Below are positions 28,943 to 37,583 of a stretch of 64,000 nt of DNA, in pieces. The notes under the pieces are model-generated. The model made no database searches. It was not told the origin of the DNA and saw only the letters and a program-made list of their open reading frames with translations. Within the stretch, counting starts at the first letter, position 1. The number at the start of each line of letters is the position of its first letter. Origin of the DNA: Microbacterium schleiferi (lineage in GTDB: Bacteria > Actinomycetota > Actinomycetes > Actinomycetales > Microbacteriaceae); assembly GCF_020781975.1 (NCBI RefSeq), contig NZ_JAJGNI010000008.1, forward strand, positions 62,001 through 126,000, given 5' to 3'. A program made the translations under genes and the position numbers.

Positions 28943-29191
28943 TTACTGCGGTTCGCCGTGAGTACGCAGCTTGGTGATGACTCCTGCGATGGAGACGATG
29001 GCCCAGACGCCCTCCAGGAGTAGGAATCCCCATTGCTGTTCTTGGAGTGCCAGGACTGCGAGCGTCGCGGAGCCGACCAGGTTGAGTACGAGGTAAGTCC
29101 AGGAATCGTGCTTCAGGCGGCGCGTTTGGGTGGCGACGAATGCGCTGAGGATCAGCAGAGATCCAGCGATCTGGACGATTTGTTCGAACAT
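28943..29191 (-). CDS. CBU_0592-like small integral membrane protein
   Basis: An 82-residue protein with three predicted membrane helices: IVQIAGSLLILSAFVATQ, TYLVLNLVGSATLAVLAL and FLLLEGVWAIVSIAGVI. The sequence QxxGSLLILxAF and the LLLEGVW motif fit the CBU_0592 family of small membrane proteins. I chose ATG 29191, which has AGAGG upstream; the longer frame adds a basic, non-homologous N-terminus. Function unknown. It is the last cargo gene on the minus strand, separated from the SRPBCC gene by 189 bp. Confidence 0.7.
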   Translation of the reverse strand: MFEQIVQIAGSLLILSAFVATQTRRLKHDSWTYLVLNLVGSATLAVLALQEQQWGFLLLEGVWAIVSIAGVITKLRTHGEPQ

Positions 29192-29380
29192 GACGATGCG
29201 CCTCTTTCGGATCGTCGTCTTGTCGTTCCGGGTGCGGCGTGTCTCGTCCGGGCGCACCCACTGTCGGCTGCCCTGCCGTTCTCCCACGGCGTCGCCGCGC
29301 TGTCTGAGAGATCGCAGGGCAGATGGCATACACACTGCATCGCGGCTGGATGAGCCGCGGCATGCGTGAGGGCGGGCGGC

Positions 29381-29785
29381 CTATCGGGTGCCTGCCGTGT
29401 GTTGCAGTCGTTCGAGTCGCGAGTGCCAGTCCTGCTGTAGGCGGGGCAGGAATCGTGCGTCCAGGTGCCAGTGGACGACGTCGACGCGGATCAGGTTCGC
29501 GTCGCGGTGGATGGCGAGTTCGAGTCGGGTGTCGAGTGGTTGGGGCTCTCCGGGCCATGTGATGCGCCATTGGTAGATGACCCAGCCGGCGGGGCGCTGA
29601 TCGAGGGCGAGTGCGGTGATGTGCCGGCCGTCGGCGTCGGCGTGGAGTATCTGGCCGGCGTCGGTGCGGGCGATGCGGGCCGTGGTGGCGAGCCAGTGCG
29701 TGAGCAGCACGGGGTCGGTGAAGTGGCTGAACACGGCCGCCGGGTCCGCGTCGACGGTTGTGCTGGCGCGTAGCTCAGTGTCCAT
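29381..29785 (-). CDS. SRPBCC/AHSA1-type ligand-binding domain protein
   Basis: A 134-residue START/Bet v 1-like protein. The opening beta strand and helix (LRASTTVDADPAAVFSHFTDPVLLTHWL) and the later IYQWRITWPGE strand are typical of Hsp90-activator-homology (AHSA1)-like domains, which bind hydrophobic ligands. The start at ATG 29785 overlaps the nitronate monooxygenase end by 11 bp, so it belongs to that operon. It may bind a substrate or product of the neighbouring enzyme; this is inference. Confidence 0.75.
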   Translation of the reverse strand: MDTELRASTTVDADPAAVFSHFTDPVLLTHWLATTARIARTDAGQILHADADGRHITALALDQRPAGWVIYQWRITWPGEPQPLDTRLELAIHRDANLIRVDVVHWHLDARFLPRLQQDWHSRLERLQHTAGTR

Positions 29786-30833
29786 CGGGCACGCCTGCGG
29801 TGAGTTCGGCGAACACCTCGTCTGCTTCGGTCGAGCGGGACACCGCGGCCGCTTGTCCTGCCCACAGTGAGAGCAGCTCGCCATGGTTCTGGCGGGCGGC
29901 TTCGGTGCGGAACTGGCCGGTGAGCCAGTTCTGTGCGGGGAACCGGGCGATCGCCCGCTGATCTTCGATTGTGCTGGTGGCGCGGTTGGGGATGCCGCGG
30001 GCCAGGCGGCCGCTCATCGCCCGGGTCAGCATGGTGCCGTGCGCGGGGCTGTGGCTGATCGCCTGCCGGTGCGCGTCGGGGGCGGCGGACTGCCGGGTGC
30101 GCAGGAAGGCGGTGCCGACCTGGACGCCGGAGGCGCCGAGTGCAAAGGCGGCGGCAACTCCGCGGCGGTCGCCGATCCCGCCGGCCGCGACGACGGGAAT
30201 CGTGACGGCGTCGACGACCTGCGGTACGAGCGCGATCGTGCCGACCAGGGACTGTTCGGCCGGGGCGAGGAAGGAGACCCGGTGGCCGGCGGCCTCGAAG
30301 CCGGTCGCGACGATCGCGTCGGCGCCGCTGGCTTCGAGTGCGACCGCCTCCTCGGCGGTCGTGGCGGTGCCGATCACCCGGATCCCGAGGCTGTGGGCGC
30401 GGTCGAGGAACCAGGCCGGGGGCACGCCGTAGACGAGGCTCACCGCGGCGGGCCGCGTCTCGAGCACGGTTTCGAGCTGCTCGTCGATGTCGGGCAGGAA
30501 CCGGGCCGGCACCGGCGGGACGTCGATGCCGAGCTCGACGAAGAACGGGGCCACGGCGCCGATCGCGGCGTCCAGGTCGGCGTCGATCGGGTCGACTTCG
30601 TCCCCGGTCGGCAGCCATAGGTTCACGGCGAACGGGTTCGCGGTCGCCGCGCGCAGCGCCTGCACCGTCTCGCGGATGCGCTCCGGGGTATAGCCATACA
30701 GGCCGTAGGAGCCGAGGCCGCCGAGGCCGCTGACCGCGGCGGTCAGCTCCACCGAGGACAGCCCACCGAAGGGGCCGAGCACGATCGGCGTCTGAATGCC
30801 GAGCAGTTCCTCCAGCCGTCTAGTCCCGCTCAT
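29775..30833 (-). CDS. Nitronate monooxygenase (2-nitropropane dioxygenase family)
   Basis: An FMN-dependent TIM-barrel enzyme that oxidises alkyl nitronates such as propionate 3-nitronate to carbonyl compounds, releasing nitrite. The 352-residue product shows the N-terminal PIVLGPFGG barrel strand and the conserved histidine region GADAIVATGFEAAGHRVSFL. The phosphate-binding AAGGIGDRRGVAAAFALGASGVQVGTAFLRT is present, and a C-terminal RGIPNRA segment. Start ATG 30833 has AGGAG. It overlaps both the zinc-ribbon and SRPBCC genes, so the operon is strongly coupled. Enoyl-ACP reductase FabK is a distant relative, but the His and context favour NMO. Confidence 0.85.
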   Translation of the reverse strand: MSGTRRLEELLGIQTPIVLGPFGGLSSVELTAAVSGLGGLGSYGLYGYTPERIRETVQALRAATANPFAVNLWLPTGDEVDPIDADLDAAIGAVAPFFVELGIDVPPVPARFLPDIDEQLETVLETRPAAVSLVYGVPPAWFLDRAHSLGIRVIGTATTAEEAVALEASGADAIVATGFEAAGHRVSFLAPAEQSLVGTIALVPQVVDAVTIPVVAAGGIGDRRGVAAAFALGASGVQVGTAFLRTRQSAAPDAHRQAISHSPAHGTMLTRAMSGRLARGIPNRATSTIEDQRAIARFPAQNWLTGQFRTEAARQNHGELLSLWAGQAAAVSRSTEADEVFAELTAGVPDGH

Positions 30834-30975
30834 TCGCGTGCTCCTGTCGGTTCGGGGTGGGGATGCCGCACCGCCAGCAGGCCTCCGCATCAGGCGAGGT
30901 GAGCGCGCCGCAGTCCGGGCAGACTCGGTCCAGCCAGCACACCGCCTCCCCGCCCTCGGCGGCCGCCTCGGTCAT
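30820..30975 (-). CDS. Zinc-ribbon microprotein (51 aa)
   Basis: A 51-residue protein with two knuckles, CPDCG and CWRCG, separated by nine residues, preceded by an acidic N-terminus with an additional Cys (VCWLDRVC). Start ATG 30975 has CAGGAG and overlaps the DUF488 stop (ATGA). Its end overlaps the NMO start by 14 bp. Such overlap on both sides, an appropriate ribosome site and four paired cysteines make it a real gene. It could bind zinc or an Fe-S centre; function unknown. Confidence 0.75.
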   Translation of the reverse strand: MTEAAAEGGEAVCWLDRVCPDCGALTSPDAEACWRCGIPTPNRQEHANERD

Positions 30976-31331
30976 CGCGCGTGCTCCTGGAGGACGTCGC
31001 GGAGCACGATCGCGTGGTTGATCTGCGGGTCGCGCGCCGCATAGAGGAGCGTCGCGGGCGGGTGGTCGCGCAGCAGCGCGCCCAGTTCCTCGAGCGTCGG
31101 GTTGTCGGTGAGTTCGGCACGGTAGCGGTCGGTGAACGCTGCGAAGCGGGCCGGGTCGTGGTCCCACCAGGTGCGCAGGCCGGGGCTTGGGGCGATCTGC
31201 TTGCACCACAGGTCAAGGCGGGCGCGTTGCCGGCTCAGTCCTCGCGGCCAGAGCCGGTCGACCAGCACCCGGAAGCCGTCGCCGGGCTCGGGGGCGTCGT
31301 AGACCCGCTTGAGGCGCAGGCCCTCGGTCAC
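30972..31331 (-). CDS. DUF488 (YeaO-like) protein
   Basis: A 119-residue soluble protein. The family hallmark FRVLVDRLWPRGLSRQRARLDLWCKQIAPS at about residues 20-48 and WWDHDPARFAAFTDRYRAEL are intact. DUF488 proteins have no settled biochemical role. They often occur beside nitrosative- or metal-stress genes in other bacteria, which would fit this neighbourhood. First gene of the leftward cargo operon, with a GTG start 35 bp from the shared operator palindrome. Confidence 0.85.
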   Translation of the reverse strand: MTEGLRLKRVYDAPEPGDGFRVLVDRLWPRGLSRQRARLDLWCKQIAPSPGLRTWWDHDPARFAAFTDRYRAELTDNPTLEELGALLRDHPPATLLYAARDPQINHAIVLRDVLQEHAR

Positions 31332-31356
31332 GATGCGCCCCCTCCGTTGGTGCGAG

Positions 31357-31362
31357 TAGGCT
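31357..31362 (+). promoter_or_regulatory. Candidate -10 of the rightward island operon
   Basis: TAGGCT lies immediately left of the operator palindrome, placing the start of transcription inside the palindrome. The opposite strand carries TAGTCT at 31376-31381 within the palindrome for the leftward operon. Confidence 0.45.
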
Positions 31363-31365
31363 CTG

Positions 31366-31393
31366 AATAAACAGGAGACTACTCCGGTTTATT
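31366..31393. promoter_or_regulatory. 28-bp operator-like palindrome between the island operons
   Basis: AATAAACAGGAG, a four-base centre ACTA and CTCCGGTTTATT form an inverted repeat with 11 of 12 matching positions. It sits midway between the divergent DUF488 and membrane-protein genes and overlaps -10 elements of both. It is AT-rich at its ends in an otherwise very GC-rich island. The likely ligand is the HTH regulator encoded at 33218-33868. Confidence 0.7.
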
Positions 31394-31408
31394 GGAGGTA
31401 GACGGATC

Positions 31409-31840
31409 ATGACGGCGGCCCTGGGCGTGCAGATCGCGGCGGTGTTCACCTGGCTCGGGATGGTGCTGGCGATCTCGTTCCTGGAGGCGCCGCTGAAGTT
31501 CCGTGCCCCTGGCATCACGATCCCGCTCGGGGTCGGCATCGGCCGGCTCGTGTTCCGAGCGCTGAACATCGCCGAGGCCGTCCTGTGGCTCGCCGTCCTC
31601 GCCGGAGTGCTGGTGAGCGCGGCCGACGCATCGCCGGCGCAGCTCGCCTTGGTCGTCGCGGTCGGCGTCGCCCTCGGGCTCGGCGCGCTCGTGCTGCGGC
31701 CGCTGATGGACCGCAAGGTCCGCACCGAAGGATCGGCCGACCATGCACCCCGCACCGGCCTGCACCTGGGCTACATCGCTCTCGAAGTCGTCAAGGTCGG
31801 GCTGCTCATCGCCCTCGGCGTTCTCCTGTTGGCCTCATGA
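31409..31840 (+). CDS. Four-helix integral membrane protein of unknown function
   Basis: A 143-residue hydrophobic protein with four membrane helices: AALGVQIAAVFTWLGMVLAI, LNIAEAVLWLAVLAGVLVSA, LALVVAVGVALGLGALVL and LGYIALEVVKVGLLIALGVLLL. A conserved-looking FLEAPLKFRAPGI segment follows helix 1. I have seen similar proteins only as unnamed membrane proteins, some near NO-metabolism genes, but this is memory and not proof. GGAGG precedes the ATG. It opens the rightward operon and overlaps the flavin reductase by four bases (ATGA). Confidence 0.75.
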   Translation: MTAALGVQIAAVFTWLGMVLAISFLEAPLKFRAPGITIPLGVGIGRLVFRALNIAEAVLWLAVLAGVLVSAADASPAQLALVVAVGVALGLGALVLRPLMDRKVRTEGSADHAPRTGLHLGYIALEVVKVGLLIALGVLLLAS

Positions 31841-32490
31841 CCGAGCATTCCGAACCGAGCAGGGCAGCGACCGAGGTCGGGGCGGCGCGTGTGGTGATCC
31901 GTCCGAGCATCCTCTACGTGGGCACCCCGGTGATGCTGATCGCCTCGCGAAACCCGGACGGCACCGCGAACCTGGCCGCCGCGTCCTCGTATTGGGCGCT
32001 CGGGCAGATGCTCGTGATCGGCCTGGAGGACGGCGGTCAGACCATCGACAACGTCCTCGCCCTACCGGAGCTGACCGTCAGCTTCCCCCAGCCGGAGTTG
32101 TGGGAGGCGGTCGAGGCGATCGGCGACACCACCGGCAAGAACCCCGTACCGGCCTCGAAGGCGCCTCGTTACCGGCATGTCGCCGACAAGTTCGCCGCCG
32201 CGGGCCTCACCCCGCGCGCATCGGAGACGGTGACCCCGCCGCGGGTGGCCGAGTGCGTGCTGCAGTTGGAGGCCGTCGTCCGCCGAGTCACTCCGGGGCT
32301 CGGCGAGTATCACCTGGTCGAGGCCGAGGTCACCCGTGTGCATGCCGCGCCGGAAATCGTGGTGCCGGGCACCGAGCACATCGACCCGCGTGCCTGGCGG
32401 CCGATGATCTACTCCTTCCGGCACTACTTCGGCCTCGGCGCCGAGCACGGCCACCGCCCCACCAGCGATATCGCGGGGCGCACGCCGTGA
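31837..32490 (+). CDS. Flavin reductase-like FMN-binding split-barrel protein
   Basis: A 217-residue protein of the flavin reductase family, which binds FMN and passes electrons from NAD(P)H to a partner. The split-barrel core is visible: GTPVMLIASRNPDGTANLAAASSYWALGQMLVIGLEDG then TIDNVLALPELTVSFP. The C-terminal helix region GAEHGHRPTSDIAGRTP may close the dimer. It overlaps its upstream gene (ATGA) and the hemoglobin gene (GTGA), so it probably works with them. It could reduce the Rieske protein or the hemoglobin; this is inference. Confidence 0.8.
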   Translation: MTEHSEPSRAATEVGAARVVIRPSILYVGTPVMLIASRNPDGTANLAAASSYWALGQMLVIGLEDGGQTIDNVLALPELTVSFPQPELWEAVEAIGDTTGKNPVPASKAPRYRHVADKFAAAGLTPRASETVTPPRVAECVLQLEAVVRRVTPGLGEYHLVEAEVTRVHAAPEIVVPGTEHIDPRAWRPMIYSFRHYFGLGAEHGHRPTSDIAGRTP

Positions 32491-32927
32491 GGGATCTCGC
32501 GGATCGCACGGACGTCGCTGAGCTCGTGACCGGGTTCTACCGGGCGGCGTTCGCTGACCCGCTGCTGGGGCCGATCTTCACCGAGGTCGCGAAGCTGGAT
32601 CTGGAGCGCCACCTGCCGATCATGTGCGACTTCTGGGAGACCGTGTTGTTCCGCGCCGACCGCTATCACCGCAACGCGCTCCAGCTCCACCTCGTCCTCC
32701 ACGCACGGCATCCGCTCACCGCCGAGCACTTCGACCGGTGGCTGGAACTGTGGAACCAGGCCCTCGACGACCGGTTCGCCGGCCCGGTCGCCGAACACGC
32801 CAAGGTGCAGGCCGACCGCATCGCCGCCTCGATGCTGCGACGCCTGGCCGGGCGCTCCGGCAGCGCCTTCGAGACCATCACCCGCCGCCCCGACCAGGAG
32901 CCTGCCGATGCCCGCATCAACCCGTGA
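32487..32927 (+). CDS. Truncated hemoglobin, group III-like
   Basis: A 146-residue globin (GTG start in a GTGA overlap). Features of the 2-on-2 fold are LVTGFYRAAFADPLLGPIF with a B10-type Tyr at 18, and a proximal-His region RNALQLHLVLHARHPL with H68 or H72 as heme ligand. The segment HFDRWLELWNQALDDRFAG follows, with W85 equivalent to the conserved G8 Trp. Group III (ctb-type) globins bind O2 and NO tightly and can support NO dioxygenation. It overlaps the Rieske gene by 20 bp, making a hemoglobin-Rieske redox pair plausible. The C-terminal 25 residues are basic and unstructured. Confidence 0.85.
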   Translation: MRDLADRTDVAELVTGFYRAAFADPLLGPIFTEVAKLDLERHLPIMCDFWETVLFRADRYHRNALQLHLVLHARHPLTAEHFDRWLELWNQALDDRFAGPVAEHAKVQADRIAASMLRRLAGRSGSAFETITRRPDQEPADARINP

Positions 32928-33228
32928 ACCCTCGCTCGTCTGCGCCGAGACCGAGCTGCGCACCGGCCAGCCCATACGGAAGGTCATCGACGGTCAGGCG
33001 ATCCTGATCGTCCGCGACGACACCGGAGTCATCCGCGCGGTCGACGACACCTGCACCCACGCCCAGATCTCCCTGGCCGACGGCTTCATCGAGGGCCGCA
33101 CCGTGGAGTGCTGGGCCCACGGGGCACGCTTCGACCTCGCCACCGGCCAGGCACTGACCCTGCCCGCCGACCGCCCCCTGACGACCCGCCGCATCGAAGT
33201 CCACGACGGGATGATCTATGTCACCTGA
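32908..33228 (+). CDS. Rieske [2Fe-2S] ferredoxin
   Basis: A 106-residue soluble Rieske protein of the NirD/BphA3 type. The cluster ligands are explicit: CTH (C49, H51) and CWAH (C68, H71), with 16 residues between H51 and C68. A carbonyl/Pro loop follows (LTLPADRPL). There is no signal peptide or membrane helix, so it is a cytoplasmic electron carrier. Its coding region overlaps the globin and the regulator on either side. Expected to shuttle electrons between a flavoprotein and the hemoglobin; inference. Confidence 0.92.
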   Translation: MPASTREPSLVCAETELRTGQPIRKVIDGQAILIVRDDTGVIRAVDDTCTHAQISLADGFIEGRTVECWAHGARFDLATGQALTLPADRPLTTRRIEVHDGMIYVT

Positions 33229-33868
33229 GCAGAACGAGCACCGCCCCGAACGGCACCGTGCCGCGTCGCCCTCCGCGGCCGGCCGCCAAGTCCTCGACGA
33301 ACTGCATGCCGCCAACGCCCCCCTCGACGCTGCAGCCGTGGCGGAGCGGCTCGGCGTCCACGTCACGACCGCCCGATTCCACCTCGACCGCCTGGCCGAC
33401 GCCGGCCTCGCCCACCGCCGCACCGGCAGCGAGACGCGGCGCGGACGCCCCCGGATCCTCTACACCCCGGCCGGCGCCGAGCGAGATGAGGAGTCCCGCG
33501 AACAGCTCATCCACGTCCTCGCCAGCGCCCTCGCAGCAGACGACACCGCCAGCACCGAGTCCGTCGACGCCGGCCGCCGCTGGGCCGACAGCTTCGACCC
33601 ACTCACTGACACCGACCCCGCAGCAGGACTCGTCGACGTCCTCGACCGGCTCGGCTTCGACCCCGACCCCCACGAACAGCAGATCCGGCTGCGCGCCTGC
33701 CCGTTCCGCGACGCCGCCCGCGAGCACCCTCAGGTGGTGTGCGCCGTCCACCGCGGACTCATCGAACAGCTTCTCGAACCGAGCGGCACCCGTTCCCGCC
33801 TCGTCCCCTTCGCCGAGCCCGACCTCTGTCTCGTCACCCTCGAACCCGCCCTCGCCGCGTCCCGGTAG
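33218..33868 (+). CDS. HTH transcriptional regulator with a three-cysteine (SufR-like) sensor domain
   Basis: A 216-residue protein. Residues 34-80 form a winged helix (LDAAAVAERLGVHVTTARFHLDRLADAGL, then RRGRPRILYTPA). The C-terminal half has Cys161 (RACPFRDAA), Cys175 with His178 (VVCAVHRGLIE) and Cys204 (EPDLCLVTLEP). The CPF/vvC-vH spacing resembles the SufR-like group, where C-terminal cysteines hold an iron-sulfur cluster that senses redox state or NO. It overlaps the Rieske gene by 11 bp. Most likely it binds the palindrome at 31366-31393 and controls both cargo operons. Cluster type is inference. Confidence 0.75.
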   Translation: MSPEQNEHRPERHRAASPSAAGRQVLDELHAANAPLDAAAVAERLGVHVTTARFHLDRLADAGLAHRRTGSETRRGRPRILYTPAGAERDEESREQLIHVLASALAADDTASTESVDAGRRWADSFDPLTDTDPAAGLVDVLDRLGFDPDPHEQQIRLRACPFRDAAREHPQVVCAVHRGLIEQLLEPSGTRSRLVPFAEPDLCLVTLEPALAASR

Positions 33869-35290
<1,422 letters not shown>

Positions 35291-35506
35291 GCCTCGGACG
35301 TCTCCGACTGGGTTTCGTGACAGTCGTACGTTGAACGCCCGCGCCGCAGCAGGCTGGCCGGGAAACCTTCATCGGATGAGCGGTCACCGGACGGCCACGG
35401 CGAGAAACCTACGCGCTCACCCGAAAATCACCCCGAGGGCGGATTCCGAGGTCCAAGAGGGCCGCGGCGATCCCGAAGAATCAGGGGAATCGGCCTCCCG
35501 ACCGCG

Positions 35507-35549
35507 TTCACACGGAAGAGGTCATCAGTTCGAGTCTGGTATCGCCCAC
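35507..35549 (+). repeat. Right attachment repeat (43 bp), displaced 3' end of tRNA-Val
   Basis: Exact copy of 28135-28177. Here the sequence continues with CA, completing an encoded CCA after the discriminator base (CCCACCA). This is the original chromosomal tRNA end, separated from the tRNA body by the island. Confidence 0.95.
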
Positions 35550-35560
35550 CACATTCGGCA

Positions 35561-36082
35561 TCATCGGCGCCTCTCGGCGTCCCATCCGTAACGGCGGCGC
35601 AGTGCGTTGGCGACGAGCACGAAGCGATCGAGATCCAGCGCCGCCGCCTCACGACGCATGCCCCGACGGTGCACACTGTAGAGCTGCTCGATGTCGACCC
35701 AGGATGCTCTCCCTCGCCCATCCCACGGCCCTGAGCCGATCGCGATGTAGCCTCCCTCGCCGTCGTGCGGTTGGCTGGTCAGTCGTACGGCATAGACGTG
35801 ATCGGCGTCCTGGCGCCCGATCACGAGGACTGGCCGATCCTTGCCTCGCCCGTCGCCTTCGGCGTAAGGCACCCAGGTCCACACGATCTCGCCGGCGTCA
35901 GCGTCCCCGTCGGCGTCGGGCGCGTAGCTGATCTTCAGTCCGTGTGCGCCGGGTGGCGCGATCAGCCGTGTCCGGATGGCGAGCGGCGGTACACCCGGTG
36001 AGGCATCCCGACTCGCTCTCACACGCCGCGGGGAGGTAATCGCGCGGGCAACCCTGTGGACGAACGAGGACAGCCGATTCAC
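35561..36082 (-). CDS. PemK/MazF-like protein, solitary
   Basis: A 173-residue protein whose C-terminal 110 residues match the PemK/MazF fold: GEIVWTWVPYAEGDGRGKDRPVLVIGR, then VYAVRLTSQPHDGEG and a closing SWVDIEQLYSVHRRGMRREAAALDLDRFVLVANAL. The N-terminal 60 residues are a basic extension not found in classical toxins. No antitoxin gene is adjacent on either side, so it may be a housekeeping relative rather than an active toxin-antitoxin toxin. It lies 11 bp outside the right end of the island. Confidence 0.75.
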   Translation of the reverse strand: MNRLSSFVHRVARAITSPRRVRASRDASPGVPPLAIRTRLIAPPGAHGLKISYAPDADGDADAGEIVWTWVPYAEGDGRGKDRPVLVIGRQDADHVYAVRLTSQPHDGEGGYIAIGSGPWDGRGRASWVDIEQLYSVHRRGMRREAAALDLDRFVLVANALRRRYGWDAERRR

Positions 36083-36110
36083 GAAGTCACCCTAGCCGCC
36101 GCCGACGCGA

Positions 36111-36155
36111 ACAGCGGTGGGGCGCCGCGACTACGTCGCGACGCCCCACCGCTGT
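36111..36155 (-). terminator. Intrinsic terminator of amt
   Basis: A 45-nt nearly perfect hairpin: ACAGCGGTGGGGCG pairs with CGCCCCACCGCTGT and an inner CGCGAC/GTCGCG pair extends the stem. It lies 17 bp after the amt stop. Confidence 0.85.
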
Positions 36156-36172
36156 GTGAAGACAGCTGAAGC

Positions 36173-37402
36173 TTACTTCTCGACTGTCTCGTACGCGTAG
36201 CCGTCTTCGCCGTGGACCGACACGTCCACACCGGCGAGCTCGTCCTCGTTCTTGATGCGGAAACCGATCGTCTTCTCGATCGCGAAGCCGAGGATCCAGG
36301 CGACGACGAAGGAGTAGACGAGCACGCCCACCGCGGCAATGAGCTGCAGCACGATCTGCTCATAGTTCCCACCCACGAACAGACCGGTCTCCGTCGCGAA
36401 GAACCCGAGGTAGAGGGTACCGACGAGACCACCGACGAGGTGGACGCCGACCACGTCGAGCGAGTCGTCGTAGCCGAGCTTCCACTTCAGCTCGATGGCG
36501 AAGGCGCAGATGACACCAGTGACCAGACCGAGGAGGAGAGCCCAACCCGGCGTGAGGCTCGCACAAGCCGGCGTGATCGCAACCAGACCGGCAACCGCGC
36601 CAGACGCAGCACCCACGGAGGTCGCCTTGCCATCCTTGAACTTCTCGACGATCAGCCAACCGATGATGGCGGCCGCGGTAGCGCCGAGCGTGTTCACAAT
36701 GATGAGGCCTACTGTCGAGTCCTCGGTTCCGAGCAGGTTGAAGGTACCCTCAGCACCCGCGTTGAATCCGAACCAGCCGAACCACAGGATCGAAGCCCCG
36801 AGCATGACCAGCGGCACGCTGTGCGGCTTGTTGATGCCCTTCTGGAATCCGATGCGCTTGCCGAGAACCAGCGCGAGAGCGAGGGCCGCAGCACCGGCGT
36901 TGATGTGAACGGCAGTACCACCCGCGTAGTCGATAACGCTCGTCGAGAAGCCCAGGGTTTCGCCGAGGCCCATGATCCAGCCACCGCCCCAGACCCACGC
37001 GGCGACGGGGAAGTAGACCACGGTTGCCCACACGCCGGCGAAGATCATCCACGATCCGAACCGCGCGCGGTCAGCGATCGCACCCGAGATCAGCGCGACG
37101 GTGATGATGGCGAAGGTGGCCCCGAAGGTCGCCCCGACCAGGGTGTCGCTGCTTGCGCCGCCCAGACCGAAGTCCGAGAACGGGTTGCCTGCGAACTCCC
37201 AGGTGCTCGAGACGGCGGACATGTTGAAGCCGTACAGGATCCAGAGAACGCTCACGAGACCAAGCGCCCCGAAGCTCATCATCATCATGCTGACGACGCT
37301 CTTGGCCTTGACAAGGCCTCCATAGAAGAACGCCACACCCGGCGTCATAAAGAGCACCAGGGCCGTCGCGGCGACGGACCAGGCGAGATTTCCAGCATCC
37401 AT
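36173..37402 (-). CDS. amt: Ammonium transporter Amt
   Basis: Imports ammonium across the cytoplasmic membrane. The 409-residue protein has about eleven membrane helices. It shows the family signature DYAGGTAVHINAGAAALALALVLG, FNAGAEGTFN and the second pore His region DVVGVHLVGGLVGTLYLGFFA, so the twin-His pore is intact. The cytoplasmic tail is short and acidic. No glnK follows; the terminator is immediate. A GlnR-like site upstream suggests nitrogen control. Confidence 0.95.
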   Translation of the reverse strand: MDAGNLAWSVAATALVLFMTPGVAFFYGGLVKAKSVVSMMMMSFGALGLVSVLWILYGFNMSAVSSTWEFAGNPFSDFGLGGASSDTLVGATFGATFAIITVALISGAIADRARFGSWMIFAGVWATVVYFPVAAWVWGGGWIMGLGETLGFSTSVIDYAGGTAVHINAGAAALALALVLGKRIGFQKGINKPHSVPLVMLGASILWFGWFGFNAGAEGTFNLLGTEDSTVGLIIVNTLGATAAAIIGWLIVEKFKDGKATSVGAASGAVAGLVAITPACASLTPGWALLLGLVTGVICAFAIELKWKLGYDDSLDVVGVHLVGGLVGTLYLGFFATETGLFVGGNYEQIVLQLIAAVGVLVYSFVVAWILGFAIEKTIGFRIKNEDELAGVDVSVHGEDGYAYETVEK

Positions 37403-37510
37403 TGAGAATCCTCAATTCGTGTCGTGTGTCAAAAGCTGCACCGACGCGGGTAGTCGGGCACTTGCGGAGCCAGTCTCGCGCCGACCGGTTTCGACCAGAG
37501 GGTGCCCCGT

Positions 37511-37526
37511 GTTTCACGTCTGTTAC
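37511..37526 (-). promoter_or_regulatory. GlnR-like binding site upstream of amt
   Basis: On the minus strand GTAAC, six bases, GAAAC matches one complete a/b half of the actinobacterial GlnR box (gTnAC-n6-GaAAC). It lies about 110 bp upstream of the amt start. A second, degenerate GAAAC/TTTAC element lies about 15 bp further upstream. Confidence 0.5.
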
Positions 37527-37583
37527 ACGACCGACGCTCAGGTAAACATCAGGTTTCGGGCGACCCCGAGGTCGCCACGAACT

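Noticed and set aside
29491..30618. A 375-residue arginine-rich frame antiparallel or out of frame to nitronate monooxygenase
   Set aside because: It is a shadow of the high-GC gene: low complexity, no family similarity, and it is embedded entirely in a well-supported coding region.
35428..35721. Minus-strand 97-residue frame across the right attachment repeat
   Set aside because: It contains the translated tRNA fragment (YQTRTDDLF) and has no ribosome site; not a gene.
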